Assembly: GCA_002429385.1 (NCBI GenBank)
Contig: DIZL01000058.1
Location: 21,081-85,080 of the forward strand
Length of the DNA stretch: 64,000 nt
Reading direction: 5' to 3'
Source: Prolixibacteraceae bacterium UBA6029
GTDB lineage: Bacteria > Bacteroidota > Bacteroidia > Bacteroidales > Prolixibacteraceae
Numbering within the stretch: position 1 is the stretch's first letter; the number at the start of each line of letters is the position of its first letter. The position numbers were made by a program, and so were the translations under genes. Shown one piece after another: positions 1-7,855 of this stretch. The notes beneath the pieces were generated by a model. That model searched no databases. It had not been told where the DNA came from and saw nothing but the letters and a program-made list of their open reading frames with translations.

Positions 1-436
1 ATATGCCGAGAAAATTCATTGACGGGATTCCTTCCATCTAAGAATAAATCTTTGTAGATATTTTATATAAACGCAACATTTCTGACACTTAAAAATAGTG
101 CCTTCTGAAAAGGTTACACCAGTTAAATTGTGATGTTATTTTAGATTGTCAGCAGTTGCAGGTCTTTTCTTTGTGTTTGCACAGGCATCGGAATAAATTA
201 CCTTTTGAGGCTGTGTTAATGTGAGTAGATGACCGGCAATTCAACTTGATTCAGGCCAAAGTAGCAGCCAATCCACAGGATGATTACCGGAAACAAAAAT
301 CCAGGAAGAAATCGAGAAACAGGTAAGAAGTAATGCTTTTTCCAGTTGAAAACAAAAATCCGGAAGGCTACTGTGGGAGTAAAAATGGGTCTGAAAGCCA
401 GGTTTAACATTTTAACCCACCCAGAATGATAGGTAA

Positions 437-1909
437 CTAATATTTTAGCTTTGCCTGATCAGCTTCTTTAAAAGCATTGCAAGCCTCCAGATGTTTTTCC
501 ATCACATCCATATTGTCACCTTTTACCGTACCGCTGAAATTCTGTGCCCGTTGTAACATTCGCAAGTAAGCAGATGGGTCTTGTTGCCGGGTTAACTTTC
601 TTAATACTCCAATATAGTCGTCACGGTAAACAGTGGGAATGATGATTTTGGTTTGTCCTTGGGTTACCAACTCTGCATTCATCATTACCCTGGCTATTCT
701 TCCGTTGCCATCCAAAAACGGATGTACTTCACTAATCAGGAACATGATGTAGGCAGCCCGGGCAAAAGGATGTTTTAGTGCCTGGTAAAAATCAAATCCT
801 TTAATGAGAGTGCCTTTTACCAATGTATGGTCAACAAAAAAGGTTTCACCTGCCCGGTTATTTTTATCTTTAAACTGGCCGGGCTTTTTAGATATTCTTG
901 CACCCATTAGCACCTGATGCCGGTAAAGAAGTATTTCCAACATCTGATCCGCAGTGGTTGGTGCAATACTCATCTCCTGTCTGTTACTTACCAGTTTGTA
1001 AGTACCCAGTACATCATGCGAATCTTCATCACGAGAGGGCATTGGAGTATCTGTTTCAATGATGCGCCTGGCATCCTCCAGTTCAAACTCAGTCCCCTCA
1101 ATATAATTCGAAAAGTAAGCTTCAAAAAAGGAAAAATTTCTGAAAGATTGGTTACTGATGTTTTGTTCCGGTTGGTCTTTAAATTCCTGCTGCTTCAGTT
1201 CTATAAACAGTTTTTCAAATAATGGCAATCTGGCCGGATCGTAAGGACTGCCGAAAGCCCTTGCCACGGCAAGTGGTGAGGACAATACTTTTGAAGGATG
1301 TGAGGTAAGAAGGGCACTAATGAGTTTGTTCAGTTTTTCAAACTCTTTTTCCATGTGCAGTGCTGCTGCAATTTCCCTTGCCCTGTCCCTGAGTTCATTC
1401 AAACCTGCTTCTCCTTTTACCCGGATCACTTTTTCCAGTCGGTCTTCAATCTCGGGCAGTGTCAGTGTCTTTGATTCGGGACCAGGCTGACGGCTCACCT
1501 GTAGGTTTTCCAGTAATGCCCTTTCTAATTGCGAACAGTAGAGTTCACCGGAAAAAGAATTATCGCCTTCTGTCTTGGCTGGACCTTCCATAAATCGAAT
1601 CGTAATTCCGGGCAGACTTATTCTTTTAGTGTAGGTATACGTGAGAAAAATATGCCCTTCTGATGTGGGTTGGAACTTCAATGCCGACCGATGACTGAGA
1701 ATGGACCCAGGGTACAACTTCCCCAAAATAGTGAATAGGTTCCTGCGGACAATTGTTTCCGGCGTATCAGAAAAATTGGGGGTATAGATACGGGATGCTA
1801 TCTTCCTTATTTTTCCGGCTTTCTCCAACATGGAAATTTGTTTGCTTAACTTTGGATCGCTGGAAGAGAAGATAACCTCCTGAAGATGTATAGGTAAAAT
1901 GTTTTCCAT
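437..1909 (-). CDS. AbiEi-like winged-helix / Fic domain fusion protein
   Basis: A 490-aa protein if started at the ATG at 1909; an upstream in-frame start at 1930 would add seven residues. Residues 1-180 look like a winged-helix module of the AbiEi/type IV antitoxin kind (GSILSHRSAL around 68-77). The rest is a Fic domain with the active-site motif HPFLDGNGRIAR at about 396-407 (catalytic His, phosphate-binding GNGR). SNYIEG at about 267-272 fits the (S/T)xxxE(G/N) inhibitory motif, so the enzyme should be self-inhibited. Fic enzymes usually transfer AMP from ATP to hydroxyl side chains of proteins; the target here is unknown. The upstream repeats suggest that the N-terminal domain represses its own promoter. 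Fic assignment is firm; the regulatory role is inferred. Confidence 0.88.
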   Translation of the reverse strand: MENILPIHLQEVIFSSSDPKLSKQISMLEKAGKIRKIASRIYTPNFSDTPETIVRRNLFTILGKLYPGSILSHRSALKFQPTSEGHIFLTYTYTKRISLPGITIRFMEGPAKTEGDNSFSGELYCSQLERALLENLQVSRQPGPESKTLTLPEIEDRLEKVIRVKGEAGLNELRDRAREIAAALHMEKEFEKLNKLISALLTSHPSKVLSSPLAVARAFGSPYDPARLPLFEKLFIELKQQEFKDQPEQNISNQSFRNFSFFEAYFSNYIEGTEFELEDARRIIETDTPMPSRDEDSHDVLGTYKLVSNRQEMSIAPTTADQMLEILLYRHQVLMGARISKKPGQFKDKNNRAGETFFVDHTLVKGTLIKGFDFYQALKHPFARAAYIMFLISEVHPFLDGNGRIARVMMNAELVTQGQTKIIIPTVYRDDYIGVLRKLTRQQDPSAYLRMLQRAQNFSGTVKGDNMDVMEKHLEACNAFKEADQAKLKY

Positions 1910-2064
1910 TAAAAGTAGTTTGAAAATCAAAATTATAGAATATTTTCCATTAATACAGTGTTGATGGAAAATATTTTCCAGTATAGATGGTACTAAGATT
2001 TTTTGATGATCAAATATTTTCCAGCATAATTCAAGAATAAAAGAAATACGGTAAATATTTTCTA
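1898..2064 (-). promoter_or_regulatory. Phased AATATTTTCCA operator array upstream of the Fic gene
   Basis: Five copies of AATATTTTCCA or a one-mismatch variant start at 1898, 1939, 1970, 2013 and 2054. The one at 1970 is half of a perfect 16-bp palindrome (1965-1980). Intervals are 41, 31, 43 and 41 bp, near whole numbers of helical turns, so all copies lie on about the same DNA face. A candidate -7 box TAATTTTG (minus strand, 1935 to 1928) sits between the first two copies, and the first copy overlaps the start codon. This arrangement suits cooperative repression. The copies are seen directly; the binding protein is inferred. Confidence 0.6.
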
Positions 2065-2214
2065 TTAAAATGAGCTTTAAGGATAATTTATTCCACTATA
2101 ATAACATTCATTGATTAGAGTCAGGAGAAATTGCTCGATACAATGATCAAATAAAATTGACTGTTAGGATTGAAAAACTGAAGATTGTATCCAAACTGAA
2201 GATTGTTCAGTTCT

Positions 2215-2442
2215 TTATCTTTTTTTAGTTCGTTCTTGTTTTGGCAAAAGAGTTTCAGAAATAACCCCATACAGCTCACTTTTCCCCAATTCGGTCAATT
2301 CGAGATAAGGAAAACCTTTATTAAAAAGTTCTTTGCAGATTTCCACAGGGATATCATCCCTGGAGAAATCAATTTCGCCGTGGAAAGGTACAATGACCCT
2401 ACCACGGCGAAGTTTTATAAAGTTGAAGTATCTGGTCCACAT
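2215..2442 (-). CDS. Small protein at the end of the virion gene cluster
   Basis: A 75-aa basic protein starting MWTRYFNFIKLRRGRV and ending in a Lys/Arg-rich tail. It starts seven bases past the stop of the preceding tail-tube-like gene and is in the same direction, so it is probably the last gene of that unit. I do not recognise a family. Size and position would fit a small tail or head-completion accessory protein, but that is guilt by association. The opposite strand also carries an open frame of similar length over the same bases; I prefer the minus strand because of tight spacing and shared direction. Confidence 0.5.
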   Translation of the reverse strand: MWTRYFNFIKLRRGRVIVPFHGEIDFSRDDIPVEICKELFNKGFPYLELTELGKSELYGVISETLLPKQERTKKR

Positions 2443-2448
2443 CTTAAA

Positions 2449-3000
2449 TTATCCTGGTAGTGCTTCAGTGAGAGGGATACTTCCGGGATAGATATATAAG
2501 TTCGGAGTCTTATAAGTAAATTCCATAGAGATTCCTTTTCGGGCAGCTGTTTCTTTCCCGGTACCAAACCCATCTGGCGAACCTGCATAAACAGCTGGAC
2601 GTAGCTTATCACCCATAAGGTATTTCTGACCATCACTATCCTGAACCACAAATACCAGGTTGTCGTTTTTGGCTGCATTGATAAAGCCAAACAGGGTATC
2701 TTTCAGTCCGGGATGAAAAACGGTAAGATGGGTCACGAATGATTTACCGTCCAATTCACCAACGGGTTCGATCAAAAATTCACCGGTATCATCGGTGATA
2801 TACATTTTGAACAGTTTCTTTCCAGGCTTCATGATCAGTTCTCCGGTGAGAACGGCATTGGCTGCAAGGCTGGCCGGGTCAATAGGAGCGGTCGGCCAGG
2901 TCAGCACATCGGCATGAAACCCAAAGTAAATCTCCTGGGTCAGTCCACCCATGTTTTGACCATTGGGCAGGTTTTTATTGATGTCTGTAAATTCTAACAT
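2449..3000 (-). CDS. Tail-tube-like phage structural protein
   Basis: A 183-aa protein without signal peptide, rich in beta-forming segments. It starts 83 bp after the capsid-like gene. Near the N-terminus it has QNMGGLTQEIYFGF, and the C-terminal half reads DSDGQKYLMGDK...GFGTGKETAARKGISMEF, a layout I associate with tail-tube or stopper proteins of Bacteroidota phages. The 150-aa protein at 5325-5777 has the same layout (NMGGL early, then a strand-loop-strand segment), so the two look like paralogues. The structural role comes from gene order and fold impression, not from a decisive motif. Confidence 0.55.
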   Translation of the reverse strand: MLEFTDINKNLPNGQNMGGLTQEIYFGFHADVLTWPTAPIDPASLAANAVLTGELIMKPGKKLFKMYITDDTGEFLIEPVGELDGKSFVTHLTVFHPGLKDTLFGFINAAKNDNLVFVVQDSDGQKYLMGDKLRPAVYAGSPDGFGTGKETAARKGISMEFTYKTPNLYIYPGSIPLTEALPG

Positions 3001-3082
3001 GGTGTGTTTCCTTCTTTAAGGTGGTTAAAGGAAACCATCAGTAAAAAAGACTGATGGTTTCCTGATTTCAATGCTTATTCGA

Positions 3083-4036
3083 TTATGCTGATTTTGGAAT
3101 ATTAGTCCAAACAGCCTGGTTGATGCCGAATCCTAAACCTTCAGCCCAGTCACCCAATACGGCCACGGACCGCTTGGATTCTTCGAGTTTAAAAGTATTC
3201 TTGGTAACAGTGGCTGGAGAGATATGAAGGAAGTTTTCAGACGGAGTACAGAAAAGATCATTCGTTTCCACCATTGAGGCCAGACCTTTAATCTTTAAAG
3301 GAGTGAAATCGATGCCGGTATTGATATCCTGATCCGATTTATTTTGATAAAATCCCTGGGCCCGTTTATCCTGGAGGTATTTTTTGCACCAGTACTGACT
3401 CATGCAAATGTCCATTGAGATCCCCTGGTAAACTTCAGCGATTTTGTCGGTGAACTCTTCCACCTGGTCAAAAATCTGATCTTTATCCAATGGGCCAATA
3501 TCGATTGTATTGATCGTTTCGGCATCCACTCCATCCTGCAGGAGTTTTTTCAGTCCGTTCATTCCGGTACCATCAGCACCGGCTATACCGGCAGCAGGAG
3601 CGGCATAAACTCCCTTGTAGTATTCGTTCAGTTCCATATCCTGATCGATCTGTCGGTTGTAATACACCTCGATGAGCCATTTTACAAATGGCCATTCTTT
3701 GCGGTCAACCTGTTTGGCCGTTAAGAAACCGAGCCAAGTGGCATAAAGCTCATCAGGCATAAACTCATCGTCAATCTTGAATCGAAATACGCGGATTTCA
3801 TTTGGAACGATATCAACACCGCCTTTTTGGGTGAAAGCTTTTTGAAAAGGTTGCACCAGGGTTCGGAAAGTTGCATTGGCTAAACGGAATATCGTATCGT
3901 CCGTTTTGATAGGAGTAGCCAGAGTAGTTATCTGGCGACCCTGAGAGAGCATGGTCAGAATGCGTTTTTTGTTTTGGCCGGCATCCTGGTAATAAGCTCC
4001 ATACTCTGAAATGATTGCTGAAGTTGTAATTGACAT
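3083..4036 (-). CDS. Major-capsid-like protein
   Basis: A 317-aa soluble protein directly after the prohead protease gene (12-bp gap), the classical place for the major capsid protein of HK97-fold phages. The N-terminus (residues 1-60) is helical and charged, followed by mixed beta/alpha sequence (FRFKIDDEFMPDELYATWLGF) and an acidic helix region around 180-210. No membrane segment or enzyme motif is visible. Order protease/scaffold then capsid is strong context; sequence alone would not prove it. A structure prediction showing the HK97 A- and P-domains would settle it. Confidence 0.62.
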   Translation of the reverse strand: MSITTSAIISEYGAYYQDAGQNKKRILTMLSQGRQITTLATPIKTDDTIFRLANATFRTLVQPFQKAFTQKGGVDIVPNEIRVFRFKIDDEFMPDELYATWLGFLTAKQVDRKEWPFVKWLIEVYYNRQIDQDMELNEYYKGVYAAPAAGIAGADGTGMNGLKKLLQDGVDAETINTIDIGPLDKDQIFDQVEEFTDKIAEVYQGISMDICMSQYWCKKYLQDKRAQGFYQNKSDQDINTGIDFTPLKIKGLASMVETNDLFCTPSENFLHISPATVTKNTFKLEESKRSVAVLGDWAEGLGFGINQAVWTNIPKSA

Positions 4037-4048
4037 GGCTATTTAGAT

Positions 4049-5227
4049 TTAAGAGTTTTGATCTACGTGTTTGTTGTGCTCAAGATTATTAATCACATCC
4101 CACTGTACTCCGTCGGAAACAGGATCACCTTTGCTCATGTTTCCGGCGGGTTGTGAAGTGGGTTTTTTAGAGAGAAGTGCACGGATCGCCAGAACTTTAG
4201 CTTCGGGCGTTTGGGCACAGGCAATCGTAGAATCAATTGCATTGAATGGATCAATGGCACTTAAAAGGTTAGCATTGGCTGTGTCACGCTCTGCAATAGC
4301 TGCATCACGGGCAGTATTGGCAGTGTCGCGCTCATCAATAATTTGCTGGTCCAGGCCAAGTCTGTTTTCAATTGCTTCGAGCTGAGTTTCATTAAGAAAC
4401 ACGCCCTCGGCGGTTGATTCAAGACTGTCCACGGTCAACACCTTATTGACATTTAAGAATTGTGTTTTCATTTCGATTTTATTTTTTGGTGTAACTTCTT
4501 TTTGTTTGTTGGTAATCCGGTTCCATATGCGATCAAACAGGGATTCTTCATCCACGGTTTGGATCTGTTCAACTTTGCCAGTAGGTGGATCACCTTCCAC
4601 AGCCACCGGAGCTTTTATTATCAACTTACGTGGTGGATCAGGATAATCGCTGGCGGTTATCATGGCAACCATTTGCAGGTTTTCGATGTAATTAACAGCT
4701 ACCTCTGGAACAAATACTTCATCAACAAATCCCCAGTTCTTTGCTTCCTCTGCCGTTAACCAGGTTTGTTGTTTCATCAGACCCATGATTTCATCCAGAG
4801 GTTTGCCGGTTTTTTTGACATACATCTTTGCCAGTTGCAACGTGACCTTTGCCAGCTGCTGTTTCTGGGTTTCGAGTTTGGCAATCAGTGCATCTATTTC
4901 GTCTTCATTCATACTGCCCCATTCATCCACCCAGTTCATGGCTTTGTGAATCAGATAAAATGAATTTTCATTCATCCGGACTGTTTTAGCTCCCAGTGAA
5001 ATGAGGGTGGCCGAGCTGGCTACAAAAGCCGAAAGCTCGGCTGTTACATTGCCATGCTCGATGAATTGATCGTAAATGTTCAGGGCATCGTCCACCGATC
5101 CGCCCAAGCTCGAAATCTTGATGAGAACCTGATTTTTGGATTGTCCCGTTAGTTCATTTCGCATGAATTGTTTGGAGAAGGAGTACTGGCCAATTGGACC
5201 ATCGATAACTATTGTTTTTGTTGCCAT
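4049..5227 (-). CDS. ClpP-like prohead protease fused to scaffold-like tail
   Basis: Residues 1-180 form an S14 (ClpP-type) serine protease: SSLGGSVDDALNIYD at 39-53 is the oxyanion strand, the nucleophile is Ser71 or Ser72 in FVASSATLI, and His94 lies in FYLIHKA. In phages this fold is the head maturation protease. The C-terminal 150 residues are different: a coiled-coil-like stretch (IIDERDTANTARDAA) and an Ala/Asp-rich tail, as expected for a scaffold joined to its protease. An internal ATG at 4471 could start a separate 140-aa scaffold product, as some phages do. The next gene downstream is the capsid-like protein. Confidence 0.82.
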   Translation of the reverse strand: MATKTIVIDGPIGQYSFSKQFMRNELTGQSKNQVLIKISSLGGSVDDALNIYDQFIEHGNVTAELSAFVASSATLISLGAKTVRMNENSFYLIHKAMNWVDEWGSMNEDEIDALIAKLETQKQQLAKVTLQLAKMYVKKTGKPLDEIMGLMKQQTWLTAEEAKNWGFVDEVFVPEVAVNYIENLQMVAMITASDYPDPPRKLIIKAPVAVEGDPPTGKVEQIQTVDEESLFDRIWNRITNKQKEVTPKNKIEMKTQFLNVNKVLTVDSLESTAEGVFLNETQLEAIENRLGLDQQIIDERDTANTARDAAIAERDTANANLLSAIDPFNAIDSTIACAQTPEAKVLAIRALLSKKPTSQPAGNMSKGDPVSDGVQWDVINNLEHNKHVDQNS

Positions 5228-5324
5228 TCTTACTTTATTTTCAGCAAGTTTAGGGCATAAAAAAGGTGGTCAAAAGGACATAGACCACCGTAAAAAGCAG
5301 AAATAGTATGTGTTTTGGCTAAAT

Positions 5325-5777
5325 TTAGAATGGATCAGTAATGAATCTGGCTTTTGAGCTTTGGTTGCCGTAAAAGGAAATGGAATGACCGTTACGGTCC
5401 GGGGTATCCATTCCTGTATCCAGGTCGAAAGAAACCCGAAGCGGGATTTCGGGAGTACCGGCTACCTTGAATTTTTCATTTTGGTCCAGAAGAATGACCA
5501 CCCATTTACGACCAATCATATCATTAATGATTGACTGAACTTCCTCAGAGTCTTTTGGGATAAAGGCATTGATTTCATTTTTATACCCAAGTCCATATTT
5601 TTCCTGAGTCGCTTTTTCTGTAAATGAAATACTGCCTGGTGAGCAATACATTTCAACGATATTGTCGGTTGTGAAAAAACTGACAGAATTGAAACTGATG
5701 GAAATGTCACTCGGAAGAACGGCCCAAATGGATAAAAGTCCTCCCATATTATCTGATGGCTTATTCAGGTGTTTCAT
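5325..5777 (-). CDS. Putative phage structural protein, paralogue of the tail-tube-like protein
   Basis: A 150-aa protein whose start overlaps the end of the preceding gene by 17 bp, so the two are translated in sequence. It has DNMGGLLSIWAVLP near the N-terminus and a C-terminal pattern (LLDQNEKFKVAGTPE then RNGHSISFYGNQ) that mirrors the protein encoded at 2449-3000. No family is recognised with certainty. It lies just upstream of the protease/capsid pair, where a head-tail connector or minor structural protein would be expected. Confidence 0.5.
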   Translation of the reverse strand: MKHLNKPSDNMGGLLSIWAVLPSDISISFNSVSFFTTDNIVEMYCSPGSISFTEKATQEKYGLGYKNEINAFIPKDSEEVQSIINDMIGRKWVVILLDQNEKFKVAGTPEIPLRVSFDLDTGMDTPDRNGHSISFYGNQSSKARFITDPF

Positions 5778-6324
5778 ACTCGGTTTTGGCCTTTTTACTT
5801 ATTGTCCCTAAAGTGTACAGATTGCGCAAAAGTATTTCATCAATTTTGCCAAATATTTCTTTTCCAAAGTCAATTTTTGCATTTGTACCATTTCGGTAGA
5901 AATCTTTTTTGATGCTTTGGTAATCCCAGTGAGTATCTTCAAAAAGAAACCTTTCCTGAAACAGGTTGATGGATTTAAAGATTGGCATTCCGGCAGCCAC
6001 ATAAACCCCCACGAAAGAGCGCATCATAAATTTGGCTTTCTCTTCGAAATGCTGTCCAAAGGCTATAATATCAGTCCGGGTCAATTCCCAACCGTAATGG
6101 TAGAAGTCATGCTGAGAAATGGCAACTTCCAGTAAGGCTGTGTAATTAAAAAGCTGTTCCGGGTAACGTTTATCCTTGGATGTATCCGGTTTTTTGAGCA
6201 GGCTCAGAAAAAACTTGTTTACATCAGAATTGGAAGTGAAATTGGCCGGGAATCCGTAATTAATTTCAATAAACCTCTTCACGTAAGGCTTAACCGGCAG
6301 CGTAACAACAAACTTTTCAGGCAT
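5761..6324 (-). CDS. Hypothetical protein of the virion module
   Basis: A 187-aa protein from MPEKFVVTLP (ATG at 6324); an earlier in-frame ATG at 6351 would add nine residues. It starts PEKFVVTLPVKPYVKRFIEINYG and has a long helical second half. I have seen proteins of this kind in Bacteroidota mobile elements but cannot name a function. It opens the block that leads through the overlapping structural gene to protease and capsid, so a role in head assembly or in recognising DNA is possible. No catalytic motif is visible. Confidence 0.55.
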   Translation of the reverse strand: MPEKFVVTLPVKPYVKRFIEINYGFPANFTSNSDVNKFFLSLLKKPDTSKDKRYPEQLFNYTALLEVAISQHDFYHYGWELTRTDIIAFGQHFEEKAKFMMRSFVGVYVAAGMPIFKSINLFQERFLFEDTHWDYQSIKKDFYRNGTNAKIDFGKEIFGKIDEILLRNLYTLGTISKKAKTEYETPE

Positions 6325-6453
6325 AAAAAATCGGGTAAAATGGTTTAACACATTTCCCCGAACAGATGATACGAAGATAATATAATAAGAAGTGAAAAGT
6401 CAAGTATTGCGATATAATCCTTCGCAAATACTTGACTTTTATTTAGAAAAGTG

Positions 6454-7356
6454 TTAATATACTTTTATAGAGTAACCTGATACCACCCCACCAATAGATC
6501 CCGAAGAGCCTATATTGATGCCATCAGTTCCTATACAAATTGTAGCTTCCACAGCTATGTTAATGGATCCATATCCATTTGCGAGACCAGGGGCCCAGCA
6601 TAATCCAACATCCTTATTTGTTGTGGAGTAAATAGAACCCCTGTATAATAATTCGCCAACCGTTGCGGTAGTTTGGATAACACCATTACCGTCAACCGTA
6701 TAGGATATTTCTCCAACACCACTTGGCACGATATAACTACCTCCGACAAATTTAGTTACCCTCTTATTGTTTGAGGTTAAACTGGCCTGTAGAACAGTTA
6801 ATGATTTACCCTTATCTAAATTCTGGGTGTATGATCGACCTGTTTGGGTCAAAGTTTTAACAGTTAAATTTTTTGTTGATTTATTGGTTAATTTTAATGA
6901 AGACATTGAAAGAGAATTGGTATAATAAGTACCATTTTTCTGCGAGGATACAGTTTGGAAGATGAATGGATATCTGACATTATTTATAATAAATGTAACC
7001 ATTGCTACTCCTGAAACATTAACTTTTGTAGGGTAATTTATATTTCCATTTTTGTCAGTTTTGGTTGTAGTACAGTACTGACGTAATCCATCATCAACTC
7101 CAATAGTCTGATTGGCATATACTTTACCCGAATTATCCTTAATAATACCAATAATATTAATAGAACTGTTCTTTATTAAAATAGAAGTAGGTCCAGTAAT
7201 TGAAACGTTGTATAAAATTGATGCAGCTTTCAATGCTACTTCTGAATTCTCAGATTTATTTTGATCTGATTCAGACACTAAATCAATTTTCTCGCAACTA
7301 ACGAAACTGAACAAAACAAAACACGACCAGATGAGGAACTTTGTAAAAGTTTTCAT
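6454..7356 (-). CDS. Lipoprotein with Ig-like domain (element cargo)
   Basis: A 300-aa exported lipoprotein. The N-terminus has a hydrophobic stretch ending in the lipobox FVSC (Cys at residue 21), so it should be lipid-anchored. Residues 45-130 resemble an invasin/bacterial Ig-like domain (SITGPTSILIKNSSINIIGIIKDNSG). The remainder is Ser/Thr/Gly-rich beta sequence. It lies between replication and virion genes but is not phage-like itself, so it is a cargo (moron) candidate that could alter the host surface. A possible -7 box TATATTTG is on the minus strand at 7483 to 7476. Function unknown. Confidence 0.7.
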   Translation of the reverse strand: MKTFTKFLIWSCFVLFSFVSCEKIDLVSESDQNKSENSEVALKAASILYNVSITGPTSILIKNSSINIIGIIKDNSGKVYANQTIGVDDGLRQYCTTTKTDKNGNINYPTKVNVSGVAMVTFIINNVRYPFIFQTVSSQKNGTYYTNSLSMSSLKLTNKSTKNLTVKTLTQTGRSYTQNLDKGKSLTVLQASLTSNNKRVTKFVGGSYIVPSGVGEISYTVDGNGVIQTTATVGELLYRGSIYSTTNKDVGLCWAPGLANGYGSINIAVEATICIGTDGINIGSSGSIGGVVSGYSIKVY

Positions 7357-7612
7357 AATTAGATTTGTTTTTTATTAAATAACAAAACACAATTAAATAA
7401 TAAGAGCCTTAAAAGAGAATTAGGAAGAAGTACTTCCTACGTGGAATAAATCAAATTCGCGAATTGATTCATTAACAAATATACATATTGATTCTTTAAT
7501 AAAAATTTACTTTGTTTTTAATTTACATTAATTAACAATTAGATAATGTCGAAATAATAATTTAATCCTCTATTATTAATTACTGCAATTTTTCACACGT
7601 AGTCGATTTTTG

Positions 7613-7832
7613 TGTTCCATTTGTTCCACCCCTTATTTATGTATTTAAATAATTAAGTAACAAATAGTTATATGGTGGAACAATGTATTTTTAATTTGTT
7701 TCATTTTGTTGCAATTGTTCCGGTCGGAACTTTTGGAACATTTATATTTATTCAATATTAAAAAATGTTCCAATTTAAATTGTTTATAATCAGTGTATTA
7801 ATTGTCTTGTAACTTTTGGAACATTTGGAACA
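7613..7832. repeat. Iteron-like TGTTCC/GGAACA array, candidate replication origin
   Basis: Within 220 bp there are eight exact TGTTCC/GGAACA hexamers (starting 7613, 7622, 7677, 7716, 7735, 7766, 7818, 7827) and one GGAACT (7726). Three pairs are direct repeats with a 9-bp step (7613/7622, 7726/7735, 7818/7827). A perfect 10-bp inverted repeat, TTGTTCCACC at 7621-7630 and GGTGGAACAA at 7674-7683, frames a very AT-rich 43-bp spacer. The rest of the 500-bp gap is also very AT-rich. This is the layout of an iteron origin with an unwinding region, just beyond the end of the helicase/primase gene. A multi-site operator is the alternative. Confidence 0.55.
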
Positions 7833-7855
7833 CATTTTTTGAAAAATGTTAGTTT

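Noticed and set aside
216..410. 64-aa hydrophobic frame on the minus strand downstream of the Fic gene
   Set aside because: It follows the Fic gene by 26 bp and is hydrophobic, but has no family match I know, odd composition and no conserved motif; not enough to call a gene.
2203..2460. 85-aa plus-strand frame opposite the small gene at 2215-2442
   Set aside because: It runs against the direction of the whole cluster, and the minus-strand frame has tight spacing to its neighbour.
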